Source: Panulirus ornatus
Taxonomy: Eukaryota; Arthropoda; Malacostraca; Decapoda; Palinuridae
DNA: 64,000 bases
Direction: 5' to 3'
Assembly (NCBI RefSeq): GCF_036320965.1
Contig: NC_092257.1
Coordinates: 17,593,413-17,657,412 of the forward strand
Shown: one piece after another, positions 49,666 to 61,920 of the stretch
Layout of the letters: each line of letters starts with the position of its first letter
Numbering within the stretch: the stretch's first letter is position 1
Notes under the pieces: model-generated
Database searches by the model: none
Seen by the model: only the letters and a program-made list of their open reading frames with translations
Told to the model about the DNA's origin: nothing
Program-made: the position numbers and the translations under genes

Positions 49666-49667
<2 letters not shown>

Positions 49668-49918
49668 GTTCTGGAGCAATACCAAAACCCATACAGACAG
49701 AGGTTCTGGGCTAATCATCAACACGATCAATAAGTGAATAGAGAATAATTGAAGCTGTCGCGGGTGACTGAGTGTCCGCGTACTGTCGGGTAGGAAGCCT
49801 CGCCTACCTCCTCCACCTCCTCCTCCTCCAGAGGGATTTTCAGCTGAAGCGGATCTAGGAGGAGGTCCCTGGCCACCCTAACTAGACGGGATGGGGCAGG
49901 GACGACCGACACTGTCCC

Positions 49919-50720
49919 TCATGCTGGGTCAGACTTGAGTAGGTTCATGAAGCATCTAGATCTATATAAGGCGCTCCACCCTGAGGATCCCCCCCGCTGT
50001 ATGTACGTACTTAAAGACGGTGCAGACACACTCGAAAGGCCACTTGAGATGTTATCAAGGACCTCGATGGAAGGGAGATTGGTGCCCAGGGGAGTGGAAG
50101 ACGGCCACAGACGCCACATGACACTCCCCCACAAGAGGGACGATAAAAGAAAAATTACTCAGCTTGGCAGCCATGGACGGACATTCCTTCGTGGGGCCGA
50201 ACAGTACAATATTGAAAGGAAATGAACACACGTCAGAGCTGCATTGCCAAACTGGGTAAAAGTAACCACTGGTGTCCACCAGGGCTTAGTCTTGGGGTCA
50301 ACTTTGTTCTTAAGCCATCCAAATAATATAGGAAAATGAAAGCCATATCTGAATCTGTCTGGAGATGATGGTAAACTTGAAAGAAATGGGGCAACTCCAG
50401 GACGGTGGTGCATTATTACAACACACAGACACGCTCCAGGACTGGTCATACGCATTCTCAATAACATTCACCTCAACGAAATGGAAGAGTCATGATATGA
50501 AGCTCTGGCTGTGGGAGACAACCAATGACAAGTCGTCATTCCTCTTGTAGTGATAATGTAGCCACCCGATCCCCAGGACAACACACCAACAGACTCGTAA
50601 ATCAAGCTACACAATATACTGATCACTGCCTCCAAGTACATGGTAAGAATGTACAGAGCATATTTCCAACATACGTCAGAACCACATCAAAGTCTGCTCT
50701 ACCATCCTCATCATAACACT
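49919..50720 (+). pseudogene. Decayed LINE reverse-transcriptase fragment
   Basis: The start of the region gives HLDLYKALHPEDPP, then YVLKDGADTLERPLEML and RTSMEGRLVPR, matching the RT segment LDxxKAxGPDxxxPxxLKExADxLxxPLxxLFxxSLExGxxPxxWK. HKRDDKRKITQL follows, like the YKKGDRRNxxNYRP segment. From about 50255 VTTGVHQGLVLGSTLFLSHP corresponds to VTSGVPQGSVLGPxLFLIYI and NLSGDDGKLER to LFADDxKLxR, with the catalytic aspartate pair retained but A replaced by G. Stops occur from about 50330 onward. The later part (to about 50720) is weaker. It is inactive and probably CR1/L2-like. Confidence 0.78.
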
Positions 50721-50864
50721 GGCGGGGACAATGAGGTCTGCTACAGGAAGTCTAACGGCGAAAATAAGTAACTGATCCTGAAATAAGAGAGAGGCGAACC
50801 TCCATACACCTGACCAGGCTGTGAGGCAACAGGAGGAGACACATTTACAAACCTTCCATCTCTT

Positions 50865-51045
50865 CCATCCATGTATATTCTCCATCTATTTATCTCCTCT
50901 ATCTATGCATCTCTATAAATATATCCTCTATATCCATGTATTTCCTCCATCTGTGTATTTCTTCCATCTATATTCTCCCCTATCCATGTATTTCTTCCAT
51001 CCAGGCATCTCCTCCATCTATGTAGCTCCTCCATCTATGCGACAA
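50865..51045. repeat. Degenerate 16-20-bp tandem repeat
   Basis: ATCCATGTATTTCCTCCATC-like phrases repeat about nine times with variable spacing. The composition is T/C/A-rich. Confidence 0.82.
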
Positions 51046-51309
51046 TGTCAAAATGGAACACTTCTCTGAGATCCGAAGCAAGAGGCGAACTTGAGCACAT
51101 GACGGAGACCAAGCGAGAGACGAGTGAGTGGAAGAAAAACCAACTTACATCTACAATAACGAAGTAGCAGACGACTGGACCAACGTAGTGAAGGAATGCT
51201 GAATCAGGAAAGGAAGAGCAGGTCCAGAAAACTTTGCGAGGTTACGAGGCGGGACTTCGTCAGTGTACATCTACTTTCCTAGAGGATTACGCACGTAATC
51301 GGGTACATT

Positions 51310-51311
<2 letters not shown>

Positions 51312-51357
<46 letters not shown>
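51312..51357. repeat. (CA)n microsatellite
   Basis: About 23 CA units. Confidence 0.96.
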
Positions 51358-51360
<3 letters not shown>

Positions 51361-51646
51361 GAAAAAGCAAATAAATGGACATACAGGCAGCATCGCTGAC
51401 TTGTAAAAGGCCAAGACATCCCAGCTCAGGTAAGACACACACGGGTTATACGAAAAATTTCAACTTCCCAATGTCTCTTTTTAAAGACCATGATTTTTCA
51501 AAGTTAAAGAAAAAATGGGTAACATCATTTACGACGGAGGAAAACATCCCTTTTAGGCATTTCCGTAATTCAGACTCATGTAAGTGGTATTCAGTCGTCA
51601 TGTTGAGGAAGTGTAATGATTAACATTACACGAGGGAGGTTGCCAC

Positions 51647-51750
<104 letters not shown>

Positions 51751-51791
51751 TACAAACAGATAGTAGAGACAGAGAGACAGTGAGACTGTCG

Positions 51792-52030
51792 AGCCAGGCT
51801 TAGGGAGACGGCACCAGCCTGGCCAGGCTCGGGGAGGCGGCACCAGCCTGGCCAGGTCCAGGGAGGCGGCACCAGCCTGGCCAGGTCCAGGGAGGCGGCA
51901 CCAGCCTGGCCAGGTCCAGGGAGGCGGCATCAGCCTGGCCAGGTCCAGGGAGGCGGCACCAACCTGGCCAGGTCAAGGGAGGCGGCACCAGCCTGGCCAG
52001 GCTCGGGGAGACGGCACCAGGTCCGCAGGT
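51792..52030. repeat. 29-bp minisatellite, 8 units
   Basis: CACCAGCCTGGCCAGGTCCA plus GGGAGGCGG repeats at 29-bp spacing (51841 to 51870). Each unit contains the palindromic core CCTGGCCAGG. Edge units read GCTCGGGGAG in place of GTCCAGGGAG. Confidence 0.95.
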
Positions 52031-52489
52031 CACCAACACATCACAACTGGTGTTCCGTCTTATCTTCCGTGATGATCAGGAAGTTGTGGTGCAGGTGACT
52101 GGCTGTGGGCGGGAGGTCGAGCTGGTGTGGGAGTGCAAGGATACGTACGGACCTGGAATGAGGAAGCAAGTGTGGGGATGTAGGAGTGGAGGGCTGCTGC
52201 AGGATGTGGAGGCTGGCGTAAGAGCGAAGGTGTGATGGAATGTGGTAAAACATGGAAGCACGTGTGGAGACATGCAGGAGCGGAGGTGTGGTGGGGTGCG
52301 GGAGGGTCAAGCGGGAGGGCAAGTGCGGAAGTACAGGTGTGGTGAGTGTGGTTGGTGTGGTGGGTGAGGAGCAGGTTTGGGAGTGGCGGAGAGGAGAGAG
52401 AGTGCGGGAGACTGACATCATCCACTCACCCCTGACACTGGCTCACTGGGGTAACTTACCCAAGACCTCTGGCCAGCACGGATGGTGGC

Positions 52490-52830
52490 GGACACGGAGG
52501 ACATATAGATGGAGGAAGAGAGGGAAGGACACATGGATGGATATGTGGACGGAGGGAGGAAGGAAGAGACACAGAAATGGACATATAGATAGAAAGAGAG
52601 AGGAAGGACACAGGGATGGTCAAGCAGACAGAGGGAAAGGCACATGAATTGGTATATAGATGGAGGGAGAAGGGGATGGGCACATAGATGGACACATACG
52701 ATGGAGGAAGAGAAAGAGGGATACATGGATGGGCACACAGAGGGAGGGAATAGGGGAGGGGAACAGGAATGGACACATTATGGATGGAGGGATAAGTAGA
52801 CACATACATACATACATACATACATGAAGA
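52490..52830. repeat. Degenerate GGATGGACACATAGATGGA-type array
   Basis: Phrases of ATGGACACATAGATGGAGGG recur with irregular 24-40-bp spacing, ending in (CATA)n at about 52803-52824. Open frames here are low complexity. Confidence 0.85.
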
Positions 52831-53009
52831 TGGACAAGTATAGAGGGAGGATCACACACCTGGCCAAGCATAGACGGAAGGGCACACACCTGGCCATACA
52901 AAACGGGTATGGACACACACGTGATACAGAGGGAGCGGTGAGGTGCTCGTGGGACAGGTCGAGGGTGGGGCACACACACGTACATACACAGGGTTCCTGG
53001 TGTCAGTGT

Positions 53010-53095
53010 TGGTCACGGTGTACGTGGACTGTGACCCAGGTATCACTGTACGTGGACTGTGACCCAGGTATCACTGTACGTGGACTGTGACCCGA
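53010..53095. repeat. 28-30-bp tandem repeat, 3 units
   Basis: GTACGTGGACTGTGACCCAG recurs three times, the last two 28 bp apart. Confidence 0.93.
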
Positions 53096-54738
53096 GGATC
53101 GGTGTTCCAACGTACCTGTCCAGTGTGAGGTGTCCACCTGTGACAGGAGAGACCATCTCATTCAGTGTTGTACAATGAAGGTGTGCATTTACTTCCACGC
53201 TTCCCACCACCATCTATGAAACTGAACTAAGAGTTTATAAACTGGTGCAAATCACTATCTTAAACCATCTGTACTTCACGGTAAGTCTGGCTCTCGGGGT
53301 TCATACAGAAGCCTGGTTCAAGAGCTTTAAGTAACTGAAGTTGACAAAAGAAATATCAAGTTTATCACTTGTCATGAACTGCCTTAACTTGTCAAATTAC
53401 GATAGTGTAGTGTTAAACCACTGAACAGGTGTGTATCTGGCTGGCATGCACCGGATCTCTAGCCATAGTCTCCCTTACAAGACCTGCCTCTCTCCCTCCC
53501 TCACACCTGGCCAAGTGCCGTCACTGCAGGGGGGGACCCACACCCTGCCTCCCTACTACCAGTAATCCCAGCAAACTGGCTCACACGAGGGACGAGGAAG
53601 TGGGTTCATGCCTGAGTCCAACGGGATAAGCTCAGGGGGACTTACCTGCCCCCCCAGCCCACCTCCGTCCCCTCTACTACCCTCAGCTGCCAGGTCCCCT
53701 CCACAGTCCTCCCTTCTTCTCCATCTCTCCCTCTTAATCTCTCCTCTCTCTTTCACCCCCTTTTCCCTGCAACCATCCCTCATACTTACTTTATCCATCC
53801 TTCTGTATACTTCCCTCCTTCCTATCCACCTTTTTGATCCTCTTCCCTCCAAGCCCATCCTTCCAGGATCCCCTACCTTCCCCTCTCTCCCTCCAGCTTT
53901 CCCTGCCCCTCCTCACATACAGTAACACACCAATATTACCTAGTGTCTTTGCCCAGTACTATGAAGGCGTCGATGTCAAACAAATAAATCCGAAAAAAGA
54001 GAGAAAAAAAACCACAGGATTCTAAATGTAAGTGACATTCCCACTCTGCCAAGAAACGCGACACATACCCACAGTACATGAAGGTAGAGGCCAGGCGACC
54101 AGAGTAAACCCGCTGGCTACAGACACACCGCCACAGCACGTCCCCTCAAGCTCCAGCCACGCGCAACCAACATGAGAACAATTAACTGTCCCTCTACATT
54201 CGTGACGGAGAATAAAAATAAAGGACAATACAAACACCGAGAGTTTATCTGGACACCGAGGCAGACCACGATAGTAAACAGCATTAGCGCCCAATTACCT
54301 GAGCAAATAAAATGTGCGAGTCTGGGAAGTGGAGCTGGCAGCCACCCGGGCAGCGGAGGGCGCGAGGCACCCTTTGCGGCGGTGTGGTGGTGGTGGCGGG
54401 GAGAGTCCTGGTGTTGGTGGTTGGGTGTGTACTGATGGTGGCTGTAGTGTCGTTGGCGATGGTGGTATTACTGGTGATGTTGTAGTTGACATCAGCGGTG
54501 GTGTAAGAGGAGAGGAAATGGCGTGGAAGTGGTGTTGGTGAAGCAGAAGTGGAGGGAAGGGAGGGAGGGAGGGAGGGATGGAGTGTTTGGCCAAGGCGTG
54601 CTCGTGTTGGCACAAGGGCTGTGTCCACACACCTCTTACCTTCTCCCATCCCACGTGACGTCCACTCCTCTACCAGACGCAAGCACGGTTGACCCTGACA
54701 CCACAACACCACACCATATGACCTATCACGGAAACCAC
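53096..54738. other. Non-coding stretch with a pyrimidine-rich tract
   Basis: 53640-53920 is C/T-rich on the plus strand. 54380-54560 is GGTGGTG-rich. No gene is recognised. Confidence 0.45.
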
Positions 54739-54831
54739 ACACACACACACGCACACACACGCGCGCACGCACACACACGCACACACACACACGCACACAC
54801 ACGCGCGCACGCACACACACACACACACACA
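54739..54831. repeat. Mixed (CA)n(CG)n tract
   Basis: An uninterrupted alternating purine-pyrimidine tract with CGCGCGCACG blocks inside CA repeats, a favourable sequence for left-handed Z-DNA. Confidence 0.95.
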
Positions 54832-55420
54832 CTGGTGTGGCATGGCTCGTCCGGCTGGTGGTCCTCACCATCCTCATCCTCCACAACTAAGACGTCAAAC
54901 CTGGCCAAACCTGATCACCTTCGTCCACCCACATCCTCATTGGAATCTACTCTCAACAAGAGCATTGTACCCACCTACGGTGTCCACCCCCAGCTATGAC
55001 GACCAGTGACCTCGAGCCACAACTTGTGAACGAAGCGAAAAGGGTAATACGACCAACACAAACATGCCCAAGATAACATCTTACCACCCGTGTAACAATG
55101 AGAGCCCAGGCCAGGCAGAGATGCTACCCCAACATCGTTCTTCATAAGTACGCTGGGAAAGACATCTTAAAATGGCTCCGTACTGCTCACTCATCCTTTG
55201 TTGTGCAGTTCTGAAATTCTGATGAGGTCATGTCACATAATAAGAAACTCCCCTCACGCTCGCTCTACAGGATCATGGAATTTCTGTGTCATTGTGTTGA
55301 AATGGATGGTGACAAAATACGCCAGCTTCGGCCACTGGGGCATGAGACATCCCCGCCAGGGGAGCACCCATGGCATACTGAATATCTATCGTTCCAGTCA
55401 GTGGTAACAACCTCCCAGTG
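54832..55420. other. Flank of the 55-bp satellite
   Basis: Unique-looking sequence. A frame opening at 55230 runs into the array, but this follows from the array lacking stops and is not evidence of a gene. Confidence 0.45.
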
Positions 55421-58400
55421 GACAATTATGGCTCCAGGACCCGGCAGGTTCACCAGGACCCATTCCATCCCAGGGGACAATTATGGCTCCAGGACCCGGC
55501 AGGTTCACCAGGACCCATTCCATCCCAGGGGACAATTATGGCTCCAGGACCCGGCAGGTCCACCTGGACCCGTTCCGTCCCAGGGGACAATTATGGCTCC
55601 AGGACCCGGCAGGTCCACCTGGACCCGTTCCGTCCCAGGGGACAATTATGGCTCCAGGACCCGGCAGGTTCACCAGGACCCATTCCATCCCAGGGGACAA
55701 TTATGGCTCCAGGACCCGGCAGGTCCACCTGGACCCGTTCCGTCCCAGGGGACAATTATGGCTCCAGGACCCGGCAGGTCCACCTGGACCCGTTCCGTCC
55801 CAGGGGACAATTATGGCTCCAGGACCCGGCAGGTTCACCAGGACCCATTCCATCCCAGGGGACAATTATGGCTCCAGGACCCGGCAGGTCCACCTGGACC
55901 CGTTCCGTCCCAGGGGACAATTATGGCTCCAGGACCCGGCAGGTTCACCAGGACCCATTCCATCCCAGGGGACAATTATGGCTCCAGGACCCGGCAGGTT
56001 CACCAGGACCCATTCCATCCCAGGGGACAATTATGGCTCCAGGACCCGGCAGGTTCACCAGGACCCATTCCATCCCAGGGGACAATTATGGCTCCAGGAC
56101 CCGGCAGGTTCACCAGGACCCATTCCATCCCAGGGGACAATTATGGCTCCAGGACCCGGCAGGTTCACCAGGACCCATTCCATCCCAGGGGACAATTATG
56201 GCTCCAGGACCCGGCAGGTTCACCAGGACCCATTCCATCCCAGGGGACAATTATGGCTCCAGGACCCGGCAGGTTCACCAGGACCCATTCCATCCCAGGG
56301 GACAATTATGGCTCCAGGACCCGGCAGGTTCACCAGGACCCATTCCATCCCAGGGGACAATTATGGCTCCAGGACCCGGCAGGTTCACCAGGACCCATTC
56401 CATCCCAGGGGACAATTATGGCTCCAGGACCCGGCAGGTCCACCTGGACCCGTTCCGTCCCAGGGGACAATTATGGCTCCAGGACCCGGCAGGTCCACCT
56501 GGACCCGTTCCGTCCCAGGGGACAATTATGGCTCCAGGACCCGGCAGGTCCACCTGGACCCGTTCCGTCCCAGGGGACAATTATGGCTCCAGGACCCGGC
56601 AGGTCCACCTGGACCCGTTCCGTCCCAGGGGACAATTATGGCTCCAGGACCCGGCAGGTTCACCAGGACCCATTCCATCCCAGGGGACAATTATGGCTCC
56701 AGGACCCGGCAGGTTCACCAGGACCCATTCCATCCCAGGGGACAATTATGGCTCCAGGACCCGGCAGGTCCACCTGGACCCGTTCCGTCCCAGGGGACAA
56801 TTATGGCTCCAGGACCCGGCAGGTCCACCTGGACCCGTTCCGTCCCAGGGGACAATTATGGCTCCAGGACCCGGCAGGTCCACCTGGACCCGTTCCGTCC
56901 CAGGGGACAATTATGGCTCCAGGACCCGGCAGGTTCACCAGGACCCATTCCATCCCAGGGGACAATTATGGCTCCAGGACCCGGCAGGTTCACCAGGACC
57001 CATTCCATCCCAGGGGACAATTATGGCTCCAGGACCCGGCAGGTTCACCAGGACCCATTCCATCCCAGGGGACAATTATGGCTCCAGGACCCGGCAGGTT
57101 CACCAGGACCCATTCCATCCCAGGGGACAATTATGGCTCCAGGACCCGGCAGGTTCACCAGGACCCATTCCATCCCAGGGGACAATTATGGCTCCAGGAC
57201 CCGGCAGGTTCACCAGGACCCATTCCATCCCAGGGGACAATTATGGCTCCAGGACCCGGCAGGTCCACCTGGACCCGTTCCGTCCCAGGGGACAATTATG
57301 GCTCCAGGACCCGGCAGGTCCACCTGGACCCGTTCCGTCCCAGGGGACAATTATGGCTCCAGGACCCGGCAGGTTCACCAGGACCCATTCCATCCCAGGG
57401 GACAATTATGGCTCCAGGACCCGGCAGGTTCACCAGGACCCATTCCATCCCAGGGGACAATTATGGCTCCAGGACCCGGCAGGTTCACCAGGACCCATTC
57501 CATCCCAGGGGACAATTATGGCTCCAGGACCCGGCAGGTTCACCAGGACCCATTCCATCCCAGGGGACAATTATGGCTCCAGGACCCGGCAGGTCCACCT
57601 GGACCCGTTCCGTCCCAGGGGACAATTATGGCTCCAGGACCCGGCAGGTTCACCAGGACCCATTCCATCCCAGGGGACAATTATGGCTCCAGGACCCGGC
57701 AGGTTCACCAGGACCCATTCCATCCCAGGGGACAATTATGGCTCCAGGACCCGGCAGGTTCACCAGGACCCATTCCATCCCAGGGGACAATTATGGCTCC
57801 AGGACCCGGCAGGTCCACCTGGACCCGTTCCGTCCCAGGGGACAATTATGGCTCCAGGACCCGGCAGGTTCACCAGGACCCATTCCATCCCAGGGGACAA
57901 TTATGGCTCCAGGACCCGGCAGGTTCACCAGGACCCATTCCATCCCAGGGGACAATTATGGCTCCAGGACCCGGCAGGTTCACCAGGACCCATTCCATCC
58001 CAGGGGACAATTATGGCTCCAGGACCCGGCAGGTTCACCAGGACCCATTCCATCCCAGGGGACAATTATGGCTCCAGGACCCGGCAGGTTCACCAGGACC
58101 CATTCCATCCCAGGGGACAATTATGGCTCCAGGACCCGGCAGGTTCACCAGGACCCATTCCATCCCAGGGGACAATTATGGCTCCAGGACCCGGCAGGTT
58201 CACCAGGACCCATTCCATCCCAGGGGACAATTATGGCTCCAGGACCCGGCAGGTTCACCAGGACCCATTCCATCCCAGGGGACAATTATGGCTCCAGGAC
58301 CCGGCAGGTCCACCTGGACCCGTTCCGTCCCAGGGGACAATTATGGCTCCAGGACCCGGCAGGTTCACCAGGACCCATTCCATCCCAGGGGACAATTATG

Positions 58401-59957
58401 GCTCCAGGACCCGGCAGGTTCACCAGGACCCATTCCATCCCAGGGGACAATTATGGCTCCAGGACCCGGCAGGTTCACCAGGACCCATTCCATCCCAGGG
58501 GACAATTATGGCTCCAGGACCCGGCAGGTTCACCAGGACCCATTCCATCCCAGGGGACAATTATGGCTCCAGGACCCGGCAGGTTCACCAGGACCCATTC
58601 CATCCCAGGGGACAATTATGGCTCCAGGACCCGGCAGGTTCACCAGGACCCATTCCATCCCAGGGGACAATTATGGCTCCAGGACCCGGCAGGTCCACCT
58701 GGACCCGTTCCGTCCCAGGGGACAATTATGGCTCCAGGACCCGGCAGGTTCACCAGGACCCATTCCATCCCAGGGGACAATTATGGCTCCAGGACCCGGC
58801 AGGTTCACCAGGACCCATTCCATCCCAGGGGACAATTATGGCTCCAGGACCCGGCAGGTTCACCAGGACCCATTCCATCCCAGGGGACAATTATGGCTCC
58901 AGGACCCGGCAGGTTCACCAGGACCCATTCCATCCCAGGGGACAATTATGGCTCCAGGACCCGGCAGGTTCACCAGGACCCATTCCATCCCAGGGGACAA
59001 TTATGGCTCCAGGACCCGGCAGGTCCACCTGGACCCGTTCCGTCCCAGGGGACAATTATGGCTCCAGGACCCGGCAGGTTCACCAGGACCCATTCCATCC
59101 CAGGGGACAATTATGGCTCCAGGACCCGGCAGGTTCACCAGGACCCATTCCATCCCAGGGGACAATTATGGCTCCAGGACCCGGCAGGTTCACCAGGACC
59201 CATTCCATCCCAGGGGACAATTATGGCTCCAGGACCCGGCAGGTTCACCAGGACCCATTCCATCCCAGGGGACAATTATGGCTCCAGGACCCGGCAGGTT
59301 CACCAGGACCCATTCCATCCCAGGGGACAATTATGGCTCCAGGACCCGGCAGGTTCACCAGGACCCATTCCATCCCAGGGGACAATTATGGCTCCAGGAC
59401 CCGGCAGGTTCACCAGGACCCATTCCATCCCAGGGGACAATTATGGCTCCAGGACCCGGCAGGTTCACCAGGACCCATTCCATCCCAGGGGACAATTATG
59501 GCTCCAGGACCCGGCAGGTTCACCAGGACCCATTCCATCCCAGGGGACAATTATGGCTCCAGGACCCGGCAGGTTCACCAGGACCCATTCCATCCCAGGG
59601 GACAATTATGGCTCCAGGACCCGGCAGGTCCACCTGGACCCGTTCCGTCCCAGGGGACAATTATGGCTCCAGGACCCGGCAGGTTCACCAGGACCCATTC
59701 CATCCCAGGGGACAATTATGGCTCCAGGACCCGGCAGGTTCACCAGGACCCATTCCATCCCAGGGGACAATTATGGCTCCAGGACCCGGCAGGCCCACTA
59801 GGACCCATTCCATCCCAGGGGACAATTACGGTTCCAGGACCCGGCAGGTTCACCAGGACCCATTCCATCCCAGGGGACAATTATGGCTCCAGGACCCGGC
59901 AGGTCCACCTGGACCCGTTCCGTCCCAGGGGACAATTATGGCTCCGGGACATTCATG
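55421..59957. repeat. 55-bp satellite array, 82 full units, two haplotypes
   Basis: Each unit starts GACAATTATGGCTCCAGGAC, continues CCGGCAGG, then a variable 24-bp block, then CAGGG. Two versions of the block exist. A has TTCACCAGGACCCATTCCAT and B has TCCACCTGGACCCGTTCCGT, differing at four linked sites. By my count 61 units are A-type and 21 are B. B units are 3, 4, 6, 7, 9, 19-22, 25-27, 34, 35, 40, 44, 53, 60, 66, 77 and 82. Other changes are confined to units 80 (GCCCACTAGG) and 81 (ATTACGGTTCC) and the broken unit 83. The unit appears to derive from three shorter 17-19-bp pieces, two of which share CCAGGACCC. It has no stop in any plus frame, so all three plus frames stay open for about 1,500 codons. 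The minus strand has a stop in each frame. Confidence 0.99.
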
Positions 59958-60566
59958 ACCTTCCGAATGGCGGCGGGCCGCTCCTCAATGGCTGAGGGAC
60001 GGTCGTTCACATAACACATTCCTGGGCTACTGGTGACAAAGCCCCTGACGTCTCAGACACACCAACACTTCACCACAACTCTCCAAACAAAGCTCACTTA
60101 TCCCTCGCTACACGACCAGGCCTACTGATAACGGCCGCACGCTAACCGACCTTTTCTTTTTTATATATATACCTCAGTGAATGATGGTCGGCAAAGGACA
60201 TGGAGCCTCAAGCGGGAAAGGCGATATACACAGACCTCACCCACATAACTCACCCCGCACGACACAACACACACACATCAAACACCCGCTCAACGATGGG
60301 TCATCATAAATTCCACAACAAACGCCGTAATTCCAATAACAAATGAAGGCACTAATTACTACTACCACTGAAAAACTGGGACAGTTATATTGCCCTGATA
60401 TTAATGACAAGCCCTTTGTACATCTACTATGCATCTGGGGTTAACGACTCAACCTACACCGGTCACACAGCCCGCCACAGAGCAGGATCAGCAGAGAGAG
60501 AGAGAGTGTGTGTGTGTGATCGCTTCCTAAACCTGAGCAGGATATCAGACTGGAGAATCTAATCCT
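59958..60566. other. Non-coding stretch, no gene seen
   Basis: Unique-looking sequence downstream of the satellite. No gene is recognised. Confidence 0.45.
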
Positions 60567-60690
60567 GCAGGAGAGGTAGACCGCAGAAGAGATGGAGAGA
60601 CGCAATAAGAAACTTGATTAGGGATATTACAGGTGGATGACACACGAATGATTGGAGATCGGATGCAATGGAAGCATTTTGTGTCTGGAA
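60567..60690 (+). pseudogene. LINE ORF2 C-terminal scrap (GRPxKRWRD motif)
   Basis: One frame reads RRGRPQKRWRDAIRNLIRDI, then after a stop HTNDWRSDAMEAF. This is the characteristic tail of RTE/Jockey-related ORF2 proteins (RGRPRKRWRDxxxxDLxxxxxxxxxAxDRxxWRxxV). Only about 40 residues are present. Confidence 0.68.
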
Positions 60691-61206
60691 GTGATTCGAA
60701 TGGAGGCGCTGCTCCCGCCCAATCAACTCGGAGTGTAAAGCGAAAAGTAAGAGGCACTTTTGTAAGTGTCTCGAGGTCCCTGTTTCGCTTCAACATATCG
60801 GGTATGGGTTGAGGATGTGCGTGAGTGATCTATGGATATTGCATACTACCGGAACCTAATCCATTACACTACGAATAGAATAAGACATAGACAGATAAAA
60901 TGACATAGAAAGAAAGACAGAAAGACAATAGATGGATAAAATGACAAGACAGATCAACAGACAATATCCAACCCAGGTTTCTCTCAGCCACAGACAAAGG
61001 CGGGAGGACAATGACACAGTAAACTCTCCACACGTGAGAACATACAACAAACTAATCCGAATAACTACGTCACAGTAAGTCTGGCTCTACACACGACCAC
61101 TGACCTCTGGAAGGTCATATAACCCCTGGGGCATAGACCACATCAGTGGGAGCGCAACCATCAGTCAAAAAGACAACTTGTGACTTGCAATACCCACCCT
61201 GGCCGC

Positions 61207-61209
<3 letters not shown>
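60691..61209. other. Non-coding stretch, no gene seen
   Basis: A degenerate GACA/AGAA-rich run lies at 60880-60960. Nothing else is recognised. Confidence 0.45.

Positions 61210-61295
<86 letters not shown>
61209..61295. repeat. (GA)n microsatellite
   Basis: About 43 GA units. Confidence 0.97.
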
Positions 61296-61296
<1 letters not shown>

Positions 61297-61823
61297 ACAG
61301 AAGGGAGCGCTGGGTGATCCACACAAGGCCTCCAGCACCTCACCACTACCACCCCAAAGCTCTGGGTGTCTCCTCGAACCAGCGGGGCCACTTCGTCACG
61401 GGACCTGCCGACAATCGTGGACAAAGTGCGAGCCACATGAATATCATGGAGCCAATGGTGGAATAATTTCCCTCCAGAGTCTGCCATGTTGGCGCTGACT
61501 CACCTAACACCGCGAATATCCCTGACTGCCAACATTATCATCAACAGGCCGCGCCACCCGACCAACATCCACGACGCCTACTGCCCCACGCCCCACAGGA
61601 GACACGAAGCTAAATATCCACTCTGCACAGGGGCCACCAGGACGCCCACTACCCACCAGTCGAGCTCACTGACCCCACAGAGATTCAGATCACAATATCC
61701 CATCTTGTCCCGGACATTTCAAAGGGATCTGGAGTAGGATTATCCCCCCTCCCCCCACACACACGCGCGCGCGCGCGCGCTACTCCCTCTGCAACTAAAC
61801 AGTGGCATATTTTCTCTGGACAG
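61296..61823. other. Non-coding stretch with a short (CA)(CG) tract
   Basis: A short alternating CACACG/(CG)n run of Z-DNA type occupies 61757-61780. No gene is recognised. Confidence 0.5.
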
Positions 61824-61920
61824 ATCTACCACCCCAGACCACAGCACAATACTGGACACATCTACCACCCCACACGACCGCACAATACTGGACACATCTA
61901 CCACCCCAGACGATCGTACG
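61824..61920. repeat. 36-bp tandem repeat, about 2.7 units
   Basis: ATCTACCACCCCACACGACC recurs at 61824, 61860 and 61896, exactly 36 bp apart. Confidence 0.94.

Noticed and set aside
55421..59957. CRISPR array
   Set aside because: Units are contiguous with no unique spacers, and the window is eukaryotic.
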